Part shown: one piece after another, positions 9,784 through 18,417 of the stretch
How the letters are laid out: every line of letters starts with the position of its first letter
Position numbering within the stretch: position 1 is the first letter of the stretch
From: Hyunsoonleella aquatilis
Lineage (GTDB): Bacteria > Bacteroidota > Bacteroidia > Flavobacteriales > Flavobacteriaceae
Reading direction: 5' to 3'
NCBI RefSeq assembly: GCF_014270105.1
Contig: NZ_JACNMF010000002.1
Location: 1 to 64,000, forward strand
Length of the DNA stretch: 64,000 nt
The notes under the pieces: generated by a model
Databases searched by the model: none
Seen by the model: only the letters and a program-made list of their open reading frames with translations
What the model was told of the DNA's origin: nothing
Position numbers and translations under genes: made by a program

Positions 9784-10057
9784 ATAAATAATTATTTGAG
9801 TTAGTCGATGACGAATTTCTTAATAATATCTTAAAGCCACAAAATTTTGAATTAAAAAATGTTGATAAAATCCAATATTTAACATTTAAATTATTCAATT
9901 TTTTCGAAAAATATTACAATTCGTTATTAATATTTTGAAGAAATAGCAAAAAATGTAATTATTTGACAATACAAATTAGGATTTTTCCATTAAAATTGAA
10001 AAAAATACTATGTATGCATAATATATGTGTCTCCAAATTGTTTTTTATTTTTGGACT
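9784..10057. other. AT-rich divergent intergenic region (susC / rnhB)
   Basis: This 274-base, very AT-rich gap between divergent susC and rnhB must hold both promoters. No exact TAnnTTTG box was found on either strand; TATTTTG-like variants occur around 9930. No further structure is evident. Confidence 0.4.
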
Positions 10058-10663
10058 ATGCTATTGGCAAAATTTTCAGAAAACACCTACGAATGTGGTA
10101 CCGATGAAGCTGGTCGCGGTTGTTTGGCAGGTCCTGTTACCGCCGCAGCAGTAATTCTGCCTGAGGCGTTTACCAGTGAAATCCTTAACGATTCCAAACA
10201 GTTGTCGGAATTAAGGCGCGATAAATTGAGGCCTATTATTGAAGCCGAGGCCATGTGTTTTGGCGTTTCCCATATTTTTCAGGAGAAAATTGATGAAATC
10301 AACATTTTGAATGCCTCAATTATGGCCATGCACAAAGCCATTGAACAATTGAGCAAAAATCCCGATTTCATCATTGTCGACGGAAACAAATTTAAGCCGT
10401 TTAAAAGCATCCCTCACCAGACCATTGTTAAAGGCGATAGTAAATATCTAAGTATTGCGGCAGCTTCCGTTTTGGCAAAGACCCACAGGGACCAATACAT
10501 GAATGCCATCCACGGGGAATATCCGATGTACAACTGGAAAAAAAATAAAGGCTACCCCACCAAGGAACACAGAGAGGCGATAAAAAAATATGGCGTGACC
10601 AAATATCACCGAAAATCGTTTAGATTATTGCCCGAACAACTTAAATTGGATTTTAATCTTTGA
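10058..10663 (+). CDS. rnhB: ribonuclease HII
   Basis: RNase HII cleaves the RNA strand of RNA-DNA hybrids and removes single ribonucleotides from DNA. The protein has 201 residues from the ATG at 10058 ([20 protein letters not shown]); an upstream in-frame ATG would add only an ill-fitting hydrophobic stretch. Catalytic residues are visible: Asp and Glu in GTDEAGRG, Asp in FIIVDGNKF and Asp in KTHRDQYM. '[17 protein letters not shown]' is the usual C-terminal motif. It lies head-to-head with susC. Confidence 0.95.
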   Translation: MLLAKFSENTYECGTDEAGRGCLAGPVTAAAVILPEAFTSEILNDSKQLSELRRDKLRPIIEAEAMCFGVSHIFQEKIDEINILNASIMAMHKAIEQLSKNPDFIIVDGNKFKPFKSIPHQTIVKGDSKYLSIAAASVLAKTHRDQYMNAIHGEYPMYNWKKNKGYPTKEHREAIKKYGVTKYHRKSFRLLPEQLKLDFNL

Positions 10664-10698
10664 TCGATACTTTCCGATTGAAACTTACCCCTCCACTG

Positions 10699-10714
10699 CC
10701 CGATAGCTATCGGG
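10699..10714. repeat. CCCGATAGCTATCGGG palindrome
   Basis: A perfect 16-bp palindrome after rnhB. The core recurs at 193-206 and, with one change, at 40954-40969, so it is a dispersed repeat rather than a site specific to rnhB. Confidence 0.6.
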
Positions 10715-10720
10715 ACGCCA

Positions 10721-10741
10721 CCTCCCCTAAAATAGGGGAGG
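10721..10741. repeat. short hairpin downstream of rnhB
   Basis: CCTCCCCTA (10721-10729) and TAGGGGAGG (10733-10741) form a perfect 9-bp stem with a 3-base loop. No T run follows, so terminator function is unlikely on its own. It sits just after the 10699 palindrome and may belong to the same repeat cluster. Confidence 0.4.
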
Positions 10742-10797
10742 AAGTTACATTGAACTCTTCTTTTCAATCTCGATAAATTCTATATTTCTTCTGTATA

Positions 10798-10839
10798 AAA
10801 CTAAATTTTGTCCTAGAGAAAAAGAACAAAATTTAGTTT
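10798..10839. repeat. 14-bp perfect inverted repeat
   Basis: AAACTAAATTTTGT (10798-10811) is exactly complementary to ACAAAATTTAGTTT (10826-10839), with a 14-base purine-rich loop. It could be a transcript hairpin ending rnhB messages, or the fused ends of a small element. Confidence 0.45.
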
Positions 10840-10851
10840 CACATCAGGAAC

Positions 10852-10873
10852 CCTGCCTTTGCCGGCAGGCAGG
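10852..10873. repeat. CCTGCC/GGCAGG palindromic repeat
   Basis: CCTGCCtttGCCGGCAGGCAGG is a variant of the perfect palindrome at 15-34. It is the last of four palindromic elements packed into the 302-base gap between rnhB and the next gene. Confidence 0.5.
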
Positions 10874-10939
10874 CGCTTCGCTAGTCCATATAATTTTTTT
10901 CATTCGGTTTTTGAGAATTTCCAAACGAAAAAATTCATG

Positions 10940-10947
10940 TACTTTTG
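10940..10947 (+). promoter_or_regulatory. TAnnTTTG -7 element
   Basis: TACTTTTG matches the Bacteroidota -7 consensus exactly and ends 18 bases before the ATG at 10966. A TTTG at 10910-10913 is 26 bases upstream, slightly farther than usual for the -33 element. Confidence 0.5.
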
Positions 10948-10965
10948 CAGAAAATCAGTCCGTCC

Positions 10966-13395
10966 ATGAGATTTTTTTGCTATTCCCTCCTACTTATTTT
11001 GGTTTGCAGTTGCTCAAATTCCAAAACAAAACGCACTCAACTCATCGATTTTATTCCGGAAGATTCTGAAATAGTCCTCAAAACCTCTAACCTCGAAAAC
11101 CTAAAAAGTGCATTGCAAAATAATGGATTTGTCCAAACGTTTTCCAAAACCGAAACTTATGGCACAACTGAAAAACAGCTAGAAAATCTTTCGTATTTGA
11201 ATCCCACTGGGGATATACTCGTTTGCTTTTCAAAAGAAAATGACAGCACCCAATATACTCTTATTTCAAAATACACTTCAGACATTTTTTCATCCGATTC
11301 ACTTAAAAATTACTCCGAGGAAACGCTCAAATTCAAGAATAAAACTATAGTAAAATCTGAATTAAACGGCAATACGTTTTACAGTACGGTAATCGACAGC
11401 ACCTTTTTACTTTCGTCTTCAAAAACTATTATTGACCGAAGTTTTGAAGGAAATGGTAGGGTTTCGAAATTGGCCAATTTTAACGATGTAGTTGATGTGG
11501 ACGAAACCTTTTCATCACTGATTAAAGCCGATTCATCATTATTGAAGTCCTTTTTTACTGAAGAGTCTTTATCTGTGGAAAAACTGACCGATATTTTGGC
11601 CCTCGACGTCCAAATGGAACAAAATGACGTCTATTTTAATGGCATAGTGAAGTCACTGGATTCCTCATACAATATTCTTGATATTTTTAAAGGCACTGTG
11701 TCACAGGAAAATAAAATGCCATGGATTACTCCCAATAACAGTGATGGCTTTTTAAGTGTTACGTTTGATGATTTTGCAACCTTTTATTCAAATTTAGCGC
11801 AATATTGGGCAAAAGATTCTATTTCAAATACTACTACACTATTTGACAACATTACGGAAATAGGAGTGATTTATGAAGATGATGAACGCGCCATCGTCTT
11901 GCATTCCATTGATATTATTGCCACCCAAGATGCGTTGCTTGGCGACCAAAACACAGTTGAAACTTACAGGGATATTTCCGTTTTTGAATTTGGTCAACCT
12001 GAAATTTTTGCTAATACCCTCACGCCATTTATCGACTACACCACTGCGAGCAGGTATTGTTTGATAGATGATTTTTTTGTCTTTTCCAATTCCAGGGAAT
12101 TGCTTCAAAACATCATAACCAACCATCAAAACAAAACTACTTTGGGCGAAAGAGAAAACTATAAGAAATTGACTGAACATCTAAGCAGCGAAAGCTCAAT
12201 GATGTTTGTCCTGAGGCCCCATTTGCTTGAAACTGTAGTGGCCAAAAATCTTGGCGAAAGCAAAAATTTGAAGCTCGACGGTTATAGCTTATCTGGTCTG
12301 CAATTTGTTAACGATTCTGACTTTGCCCACGTTCACGGTGCGATTCAAAAGAAAGGAAAGAATGCCGTTCAAAACTCAATTACCGAGGAATTCAATGTTA
12401 AATTAGAAAATGACCTGCTTAATGCACCACAATTGGTGACCAATCATGTTACCAAACAAAAAGAAATCGTTGTTCAGGATATCAACAACACCCTTTATTT
12501 GATTTCCAATAGGGGAAAAATCCTTTGGAAAAAGAGGCTGAACGGGCCTATCTTGGGTGAAGTTGCCCAAATGGATATTTATAAAAACGGTCGATTGCAA
12601 TTGGTTTTTGCAACCCCAAATAGGGTTTACCTCATTGATAGAAAAGGAAGGGACGTTGGACCATTTCCTTTAAAATTTAACGATAACATTACCCAACCCC
12701 TTTCGCTTTTTGACTACGACAACAACAAAAAGTACCGCCTTTTGGTGACCCAAGGACAAAATGTTTTGATGTACGACACCAAAGGCAAGATTGTAAAAGG
12801 ATTTACGTTTAAATCTGCCAATGCTCCCATTGTTTCACAACCTAAACATTTTAGAATTGGAGCCAAGGATTACCTCGTGCTAAAAACCCGAAGCAAACTT
12901 TATATTTTGGACCGCACCGGAAAAACCCGGGTAACCCCAAAAGCCAATACTTCATTTTCAAATGAGCCTGTCTTTTTGTATCAAAATAAATTTACCACTA
13001 CAGCGGGCAATGGGAAATTGTTTAGCGTAGATACCCGTGGCAATACGAGTAAAGTGGATTTAAACCTGTCGTCCGACCACTATCTGGAAACCACCAGTAA
13101 AACACGAGTGACTCTAAATGACAATAAACTAGGTATTAAAAGTAAAGTGCAGGAACTGGATTTTGGCAATTACACCCGTCCCAAAATCTTTTATATCAAT
13201 AACAAAATCTATGTTTCGGTAACAGATCTACAGGCTAAAAAAGTACTTCTTTTTGACAGTCAAGGAAAGATGCGTCCTAATTTCCCGGTTTACGGCAACT
13301 CCATCATCGATTTGGATAATACGGATAAGGATAATGCGCTGGAATTTGTGGTGAAGGGCGAAAACAATTCAATTTTAATGTATCAAATCAATTAA
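10966..13395 (+). CDS. large lipoprotein with a beta-propeller-like C-terminal half
   Basis: The protein has 809 residues from the ATG at 10966, with a lipoprotein signal (MRFFCYSLLLILVCSCSNS). A TTG seven codons upstream is less likely. Residues about 20-480 resemble DUF3352-like exported proteins ('IDFIPEDSEIVLKTSNLENL'). Residues about 490-809 contain repeated blade-like strands ('LYLISNRGKILWKKRLNG', 'VYLIDRKGRDVGPFPLKF', 'VLMYDTKGKIVKGF', 'LYILDRTGKTRVTP'), suggesting a PQQ-type propeller. No catalytic motif is visible. It is probably envelope-associated; function unknown. Confidence 0.7.
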   Translation: MRFFCYSLLLILVCSCSNSKTKRTQLIDFIPEDSEIVLKTSNLENLKSALQNNGFVQTFSKTETYGTTEKQLENLSYLNPTGDILVCFSKENDSTQYTLISKYTSDIFSSDSLKNYSEETLKFKNKTIVKSELNGNTFYSTVIDSTFLLSSSKTIIDRSFEGNGRVSKLANFNDVVDVDETFSSLIKADSSLLKSFFTEESLSVEKLTDILALDVQMEQNDVYFNGIVKSLDSSYNILDIFKGTVSQENKMPWITPNNSDGFLSVTFDDFATFYSNLAQYWAKDSISNTTTLFDNITEIGVIYEDDERAIVLHSIDIIATQDALLGDQNTVETYRDISVFEFGQPEIFANTLTPFIDYTTASRYCLIDDFFVFSNSRELLQNIITNHQNKTTLGERENYKKLTEHLSSESSMMFVLRPHLLETVVAKNLGESKNLKLDGYSLSGLQFVNDSDFAHVHGAIQKKGKNAVQNSITEEFNVKLENDLLNAPQLVTNHVTKQKEIVVQDINNTLYLISNRGKILWKKRLNGPILGEVAQMDIYKNGRLQLVFATPNRVYLIDRKGRDVGPFPLKFNDNITQPLSLFDYDNNKKYRLLVTQGQNVLMYDTKGKIVKGFTFKSANAPIVSQPKHFRIGAKDYLVLKTRSKLYILDRTGKTRVTPKANTSFSNEPVFLYQNKFTTTAGNGKLFSVDTRGNTSKVDLNLSSDHYLETTSKTRVTLNDNKLGIKSKVQELDFGNYTRPKIFYINNKIYVSVTDLQAKKVLLFDSQGKMRPNFPVYGNSIIDLDNTDKDNALEFVVKGENNSILMYQIN

Positions 13396-13506
13396 CAATT
13401 TACGCCTAAAACTTGTTGAAAAAGAATGTTTTAAATAGGAATAAACATTTTTCTATCTAAAAAACAAACTTTATATTTAGCCCAGCTATTAATCAAACGT
13501 TTACAA

Positions 13507-13722
13507 ATGCGATTTCCCAAAAATGCACTAAACGTCCTTAGTTTTGGGGATGTTTTGCCATTTTTTCTAAAGCCCGTGGATGCTCAAACCAAACGATTGA
13601 AGCGTTCCATTAGGAGGATTCTTGTTTCTATTTTAAATCCATTTGATAGGGAATTCATTTTTATCATCAAAAAACTTATAATAACAATAAACGCATCCGG
13701 ATTGAAAGCCGCAGCATACTAA
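13507..13722 (+). CDS. doubtful 71-residue basic ORF
   Basis: A reading frame starting MRFPKNALNVLSFGDVLPFF and rich in Lys/Arg/Ile, between the lipoprotein gene and a strong terminator. No family is recognised, no promoter box precedes it and no homologous neighbour supports it. It could be a real small protein or chance. The rest of 13396-13896 holds only the terminator at 13813. Confidence 0.2.
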   Translation: MRFPKNALNVLSFGDVLPFFLKPVDAQTKRLKRSIRRILVSILNPFDREFIFIIKKLIITINASGLKAAAY

Positions 13723-13812
13723 ATTATGACTAGATACCTTTATCATTCTGAATTATTAAACAAAAGTAGTTATAGGAATTAAAAGCACTAAAACACAAGT
13801 CCTCGAATCTCG

Positions 13813-13847
13813 GGCGTCAAAGTATTCGGCTTTGGCGCCTTTTTTTT
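13813..13847 (+). terminator. strong intrinsic terminator
   Basis: GGCGTCAAAG (13813-13822) and CTTTGGCGCC (13830-13839) form an uninterrupted 10-bp stem with one G-T pair and a 7-base loop, followed by eight T. Because it lies 418 bases after the lipoprotein stop, it may end that message, the doubtful 71-residue ORF or an unrecognised small RNA. Confidence 0.8.
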
Positions 13848-13896
13848 ATGTCATTTTCAACTTTATTATTTACTATTGCAGTCTTAATTCCAAACC

Positions 13897-14946
13897 ATGA
13901 TTTCAAGAAAAAACGCTTCAATTTCAAAATGTATCATCCATAAAGTTGGCAATAAGTTCAACGACACCAAAAATGCCTTTTCAAATAAATTAGTGGATTT
14001 TGACGAAGCCAGCTACGATTTGATGTTGCCTTTTCTTTTAAGAGGATTTGGAAGCGCCGTTCAGAGCTATCGTTTTAATCACCATGCCAATGTAGCCTTG
14101 AATGAAATTTTTAGTTATGCCACTCAAATTTTTGACGATGAAGATAGTTTTGTTGAGGTTTCAAAACATGTGGTAACGCATCTTTACGAACAGTCCAATT
14201 CGGCAAACATCAAAACCGGGGATGTGCTAGTAGTAGAGTTTGAAGGTATCGAATTTCGGGATATGACGACCAATGCTATTGGCATTTTCAAGATTGAAAA
14301 CAAGGTGAATTTTTTTCAAACGTATTTGGAAAATAATAGCTACGACGTTTTAGTCCAAAAGGGCATAAGTTCAAAAAAAGTGGACAAAGGCTGTTTGATT
14401 TTGAACCAATCCGATACCGAGGGCAACATCGTTTTTAGTGTGGACAACAATAGTTATGACGCCCAATATTGGCTCAATCATTTTTTGAATATCAAATATG
14501 CGGACGACTCCAATAGCCATACCCAACAGTACTTGGAGCTATGCAAAGAATTTTCAACCGAAATCGTAAAAACCACCTATGGTGCCCAAGAGCACAATAC
14601 GTTTTTAGCAAAAACTATTGACTTCTTCAAAGAAAATGAAATAGTGAATGTGGAACGTTTTAAGGACGAACTTTTTGAGGAAGACAAACATAAAAGGGAG
14701 TTTGACAATTACAGAAAAGAATTTGAAGGTGAGCAAAACGTGGTCCTCCGCAATCAATTTGACGTGGCTGATGAAGTAGTCAATAAGGAAAAGCGCAAAA
14801 TCAAAACGGATATAAAACTAGATACCCACATCCAAATAAAATTGGACATTGATGCACCGGATGCCTCAACTGAGTATTTGGAGCGCGGTTATGATGAGGA
14901 AAAGAAAATGCACTATTACAAAGTGTTTTTTAATGCTGAGAATTAA
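13897..14946 (+). CDS. nucleoid-associated protein (NdpA/YejK family)
   Basis: A 349-residue cytosolic protein matching the 37-kDa nucleoid-associated family: N-terminal 'SISKCIIHKVGNK' and 'YDLMLPFLLRGF', a central region with 'LLVVEFEG'-like strands, and a C-terminal acidic/lysine-rich part. These proteins bind DNA or the nucleoid; their physiological role is poorly known. It follows the terminator at 13813-13847 and precedes a polyphosphate kinase by about 50 bases, so the two may be co-transcribed. Confidence 0.8.
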   Translation: MISRKNASISKCIIHKVGNKFNDTKNAFSNKLVDFDEASYDLMLPFLLRGFGSAVQSYRFNHHANVALNEIFSYATQIFDDEDSFVEVSKHVVTHLYEQSNSANIKTGDVLVVEFEGIEFRDMTTNAIGIFKIENKVNFFQTYLENNSYDVLVQKGISSKKVDKGCLILNQSDTEGNIVFSVDNNSYDAQYWLNHFLNIKYADDSNSHTQQYLELCKEFSTEIVKTTYGAQEHNTFLAKTIDFFKENEIVNVERFKDELFEEDKHKREFDNYRKEFEGEQNVVLRNQFDVADEVVNKEKRKIKTDIKLDTHIQIKLDIDAPDASTEYLERGYDEEKKMHYYKVFFNAEN

Positions 14947-15003
14947 TCCATTTAAGCTCAATATTTTTTGTTAAATTGGAGGCACTAAACAACTGTGCCA
15001 ACC

Positions 15004-15780
15004 ATGTCCAAAAACGATTTCGATTACGACGCCGAGCTTAAAAAACTACATACCGATTTAGTCCATCTTCAAGAATGGGTTAAAAACAAAGGACTAAAAG
15101 TAGTAATTGTTTTTGAGGGACGCGATGCTTCAGGAAAAGGCGGTACTATAAAGCGTTTTACCGAACCTTTAAACCCAAGGGTGTGCAAGGTTGTGGCTTT
15201 GGGCGTTCCTACAGAAAAGGAAAAAACACAATGGTACTTTCAGCGTTATGTAGAGCATTTACCCTCTGCTGGACATATTGTTTTATTTGACCGAAGTTGG
15301 TATAACCGTGCTGGCGTGGAAAAGGTGATGGGTTTTTGTAGCGATAAGGAATACCGTGAGTTTTTGCGATCCTGCCCGGAGTTTGAAAGGATGTTGGTAC
15401 GTTCAGGCATCATTCTTTTGAAATATTGGTTTTCGGTAAGTGATGAGGAGCAGGAAAGGCGTTTTAAAAATCGTATTAGCAACCCATTGAAACGATGGAA
15501 GTTTAGCCCCATGGACCTGGAATCCCGTTCCCGATGGTTGGAATATTCAAAAGCGAAGGACCAAATGTTTGCGCATACCGATACTAAGCAAGTACCATGG
15601 TACGTGGTCAACTCCGATAATAAAAAGAAAGCGCGACTGAATTGTATCAGCCACGTACTGAGTATGATTCCCCATGAAAAAATGAACATTGAACCTATTG
15701 AACTGCCCGAACTTCCGGATTATGAGGCCTACGTCAGGCCACCAATGAATTATCAGACGTTTGTACCGGAAAAATATTGA
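15004..15780 (+). CDS. ppk2: polyphosphate kinase 2 (PPK2 family)
   Basis: PPK2 uses polyphosphate to phosphorylate nucleotides. The 258-residue protein has the Walker A loop FEGRDASGKGG near residue 36, the lid/arginine region 'ALGVPTEKEKTQWYFQRYV', Walker B 'IVLFDRSWYNRAG' and 'SDEEQERRF', all family landmarks. A GTG at 14995 lies three codons upstream, 12 bases after a GGAGG; the ATG at 15004 is preferred but the GTG cannot be excluded. Single-domain length is normal. Nucleotide preference (ADP or GDP) cannot be read from sequence alone. Confidence 0.92.
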   Translation: MSKNDFDYDAELKKLHTDLVHLQEWVKNKGLKVVIVFEGRDASGKGGTIKRFTEPLNPRVCKVVALGVPTEKEKTQWYFQRYVEHLPSAGHIVLFDRSWYNRAGVEKVMGFCSDKEYREFLRSCPEFERMLVRSGIILLKYWFSVSDEEQERRFKNRISNPLKRWKFSPMDLESRSRWLEYSKAKDQMFAHTDTKQVPWYVVNSDNKKKARLNCISHVLSMIPHEKMNIEPIELPELPDYEAYVRPPMNYQTFVPEKY

Positions 15781-15842
15781 TTTGGTTAATTCTTCTAGCT
15801 TGATTTTACAGCCGGCAAACCTTTTAAAAAGCAATATTATCT

Positions 15843-15850
15843 TAGTTTTG
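15843..15850 (+). promoter_or_regulatory. TAnnTTTG -7 element before the Crp-like gene
   Basis: TAGTTTTG is an exact -7 match 51 bases before the start codon at 15902. It probably drives the regulator and perhaps the whole cluster to 18271. Confidence 0.45.
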
Positions 15851-15901
15851 GCAAACATTAAGGAAACCTCTCTTCTAAATAAGAAACTATAGTCTATCAA
15901 G

Positions 15902-16483
15902 ATGAATATAGAAAAAACCCTAAATGAAATTGAAGAAATTTACTCCCCCTTAACACATGGCTGTCAGCAAGAGTTCATTTCTAATTCAAAACTTGTTACC
16001 TACAAAAAAGGTGACATTGTCGTTCGAGAAGGGCAATATTCTAAGAACGCATATTTAATTATTGAAGGATGTGCGAGGGCTTATTATTTAAAGGATGGCA
16101 AAGACATTTCGGATTGGTTTACATTTGAAAATCAATTTATCGCATCCATTATAAGTTTTTTCGGCGAACAACCGAGTCCACATTATATCGAATTTATTGA
16201 AGACTCAACAGTTCTTGAGTTTTCCAAAGAAACAGTGGACTTCCTTTCAAATAAATTCCACGATTTTGAACGATTTATTAGTAGAGTAGTAATAGAAACT
16301 ATGTTAGGACTTTGTGAAAGATTGCACACCATTCAATTTTCAAAGGCAGAAGAAAGATATCAGAACTTAATAAGTATTTACCCAAACATTACACAGCGAA
16401 TACCGCTCACACATATTGCTTCTTACTTAGGTATTACCCTTGAAACATTAAGTAGGATTCGCAACCCTAAAGTTCGAATTTGA
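15902..16483 (+). CDS. Crp/Fnr-family transcriptional regulator
   Basis: 193 residues. The N-terminal half is a cyclic-nucleotide-binding-like beta roll ('YKKGDIVVREGQYSKNAYLI', 'GCARAYYL'), and the C-terminal helix-turn-helix reads 'IPLTHIASYLGITLETLSRI'. It belongs to the Bacteroidota Crp subgroup whose effectors are mostly unknown; the usual cAMP-contacting Arg/Ser signature is not evident. It heads a same-strand run of three small membrane proteins and a quinone-reductase-like enzyme, which are plausible targets. Confidence 0.88.
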   Translation: MNIEKTLNEIEEIYSPLTHGCQQEFISNSKLVTYKKGDIVVREGQYSKNAYLIIEGCARAYYLKDGKDISDWFTFENQFIASIISFFGEQPSPHYIEFIEDSTVLEFSKETVDFLSNKFHDFERFISRVVIETMLGLCERLHTIQFSKAEERYQNLISIYPNITQRIPLTHIASYLGITLETLSRIRNPKVRI

Positions 16484-16538
16484 TCTATATCAAATGATGT
16501 GCCTTCCATTAAAATGATCTTTGTAAAAAGATTTAAAA

Positions 16539-16862
16539 ATGGAAGAATTCAGCAATCAACAACAATCAATTTTTGGAACATGGTGGGAACCTATTAGAAA
16601 ATGGTTTTACCCAGCTTGGCTAATCTACGAAACCTCGATTCAATTCTATGAATATGCTTTTGGTGTAAGCAACTTTTTTATAGAGAAGCAAGATAGTATT
16701 GGCGAACTTTTTTCTCAAATTTTGGCTATTACTTGTGGCTTAGCAACATTCTTAATCTGCTCATTCTATTTAACTATTCCAACCTGTATTATTCTTTATA
16801 AGTTTTTTAAAGAGGATAAACCTGCAAACCCATTTTTACATAAAATCAAAAAATACTTCTAA
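16539..16862 (+). CDS. small membrane protein, unknown
   Basis: 107 residues with two probable membrane segments ('WFYPAWLIYETSIQFYEYAF' is amphipathic; 'LAITCGLATFLICSFYLTIP' is clearly hydrophobic) and a basic C-terminus (HKIKKYF). No family recognised. It lies 55 bases after the Crp-like gene and 16 before the next membrane protein, consistent with an operon. Confidence 0.6.
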   Translation: MEEFSNQQQSIFGTWWEPIRKWFYPAWLIYETSIQFYEYAFGVSNFFIEKQDSIGELFSQILAITCGLATFLICSFYLTIPTCIILYKFFKEDKPANPFLHKIKKYF

Positions 16863-16878
16863 TTCAAATTTTCAATAA

Positions 16879-17274
16879 ATGAAAAGAATAAACATAAAAA
16901 CAGCAGGTATTATAAATCTTTTAGGCGCTATTCTTCATACCGTAGGCGGACAAATAGAATTGGTTAATCCACTTTTAGAGAGTGATATTAGCATTCAACA
17001 AAAGAGTGAATTAACCGGAGCGTGGCACATCGTAACTATACTTTTGTTTTTGACTTCCTACATCATCCTAAAAGTTGGATTTAAAAAAGATAGCCATCAA
17101 GAAAAAGAATTTCTTAAACCTATAGCTGTTCTTTACATTTTATCAGGCATTCCTTTTTTAATTACCAGTTTTCTGTATAAGGTTAATGCATTTCAGTGGA
17201 TATTGCTTATGCCTATTGGTATTCTGATTTTAATGGGCTTACAAAAACCATCTTCTAATAGGCAGAATCTTTAA
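16879..17274 (+). CDS. four-helix membrane protein, unknown
   Basis: 131 residues with four hydrophobic segments (about 8-28, 46-66, 77-97, 102-120). The first carries 'GAILHTVGGQIELVNP'. The topology and the His-x-x-x-Gly near the first helix resemble the next gene, so the two may be distant paralogues. No catalytic motif is visible. The next gene starts 9 bases after the stop. Confidence 0.6.
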   Translation: MKRINIKTAGIINLLGAILHTVGGQIELVNPLLESDISIQQKSELTGAWHIVTILLFLTSYIILKVGFKKDSHQEKEFLKPIAVLYILSGIPFLITSFLYKVNAFQWILLMPIGILILMGLQKPSSNRQNL

Positions 17275-17283
17275 ATATTTCTT

Positions 17284-17682
17284 ATGAATCAATATTTGTT
17301 CATTGCAGGTACTCTATGTCTTATATTAGGATTAGTACACTCTATACTTGGAGAATTTTTAATTTTTAAGAATCTAAAAAAATCCAACAAAATAATTCCA
17401 ACGATTGCAACATCTAAGTTAAAAGAAAGACATCTAAGAATAATTTGGGCTACTTGGCACTTAACATCATTATTTGGATGGTGTATTGGTGTTTTACTTA
17501 TCAAAATTGGAACAATGCAGACCGAAATAAGTGTTGGTATGACGCAATTTATGATTGCCTGCATAACAATTACAATGCTCTCCGCCTCCTTTCTTGTTTT
17601 CATTGCTACAAAAGGAAAACATCTAGGCTGGATAGTTTTACTAATAATTGGAATCACACCTATATTAGGTATGTTAAAATAA
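17284..17682 (+). CDS. four-helix membrane protein, unknown
   Basis: 132 residues with four hydrophobic helices. The first contains 'LILGLVHSILGEFLIF' and the second 'WATWHLTSLFGWCIGVLLI'; the arrangement parallels its upstream neighbour. His residues within the membrane segments could bind a cofactor, but that is speculation. Spacing to both neighbours is under 10 bases, so co-translation is likely. Confidence 0.6.
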   Translation: MNQYLFIAGTLCLILGLVHSILGEFLIFKNLKKSNKIIPTIATSKLKERHLRIIWATWHLTSLFGWCIGVLLIKIGTMQTEISVGMTQFMIACITITMLSASFLVFIATKGKHLGWIVLLIIGITPILGMLK

Positions 17683-17689
17683 AACATAG

Positions 17690-18271
17690 ATGAATAAACG
17701 AATAGCCCTTATAATAGGCCATCCAGATAAAGAAAGTTACAATTTCGCCTTAGCAAAAGCCTATAAAAAAGGAGCTGAAGCGTCAGGTTACGAAATTCGA
17801 GAAATCATTATTCAAGATTTAGATTTTAATCCAAATCTGCAATTTGGTTATAGGAAAAGAACCGAACTTGAACCTGATTTATTAAAAAGTCAAGACATAC
17901 TAAAATGGGCTAACCATTTAGTTTGGGTGTATCCTGTTTGGTGGGGTTCAGTACCTGCAATAATGAAAGGCTTTTTGGATAGGGTGCTTCTTCCAGGGTT
18001 TGCGTTTAGCAAAAGAAAAGCATCTTTATGGTGGGATAAACATTTTACGGGTAAAACTGCTAGAATCATTTGTACTTTAGACCAACCTAGTTGGTACTAC
18101 AAGTGGTTTTATGCAAGCCCTAGTCACAAAGCAATGAAGAAATTAACAATGAACTTCATTGGAGTGAAAAAAGTAAGAATTACAACCATTGGCCCTATAA
18201 GGCTTTCTGAAGAAAAGTTTAGAGCAAAGTGGTTGGAAAAAGTTGAAAAATTAGGGCAAACAGGGCGGTAG
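17690..18271 (+). CDS. NAD(P)H-dependent oxidoreductase, flavodoxin-like fold
   Basis: 193 residues with the FMN-binding layout of the NQO/MdaB/KefF group: 'ALIIGHPDKESYNFALAKAY' at the N-terminus (phosphate loop), 'HLVWVYPVWWGSVPAIMKGF' (residues about 76-95) and 'FLDRVLLPGFAF'. Such enzymes reduce quinones or act as ancillary subunits of potassium channels. It is last in the Crp-led cluster. The physiological substrate is unknown. The 146 bases after it contain no evident gene. Confidence 0.85.
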   Translation: MNKRIALIIGHPDKESYNFALAKAYKKGAEASGYEIREIIIQDLDFNPNLQFGYRKRTELEPDLLKSQDILKWANHLVWVYPVWWGSVPAIMKGFLDRVLLPGFAFSKRKASLWWDKHFTGKTARIICTLDQPSWYYKWFYASPSHKAMKKLTMNFIGVKKVRITTIGPIRLSEEKFRAKWLEKVEKLGQTGR

Positions 18272-18417
18272 GTAAAGATATCGAATGCAACTCAAAAAAA
18301 TTTAGTTTGTCCACTAAGCACGCTATGAAAAAAACAGTATGTATAGTTCATTGAAAATGGTTTAAAAGATTTATAAACAGTCCCAAACCAAATATTAGTA
18401 GATTAAATCCATTACTT

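Noticed and set aside
13811-13850. tRNA-like TCGAATCTCGGG sequence
   Set aside because: It belongs to a 10-bp terminator stem; no acceptor, D or anticodon arm can be formed around it.
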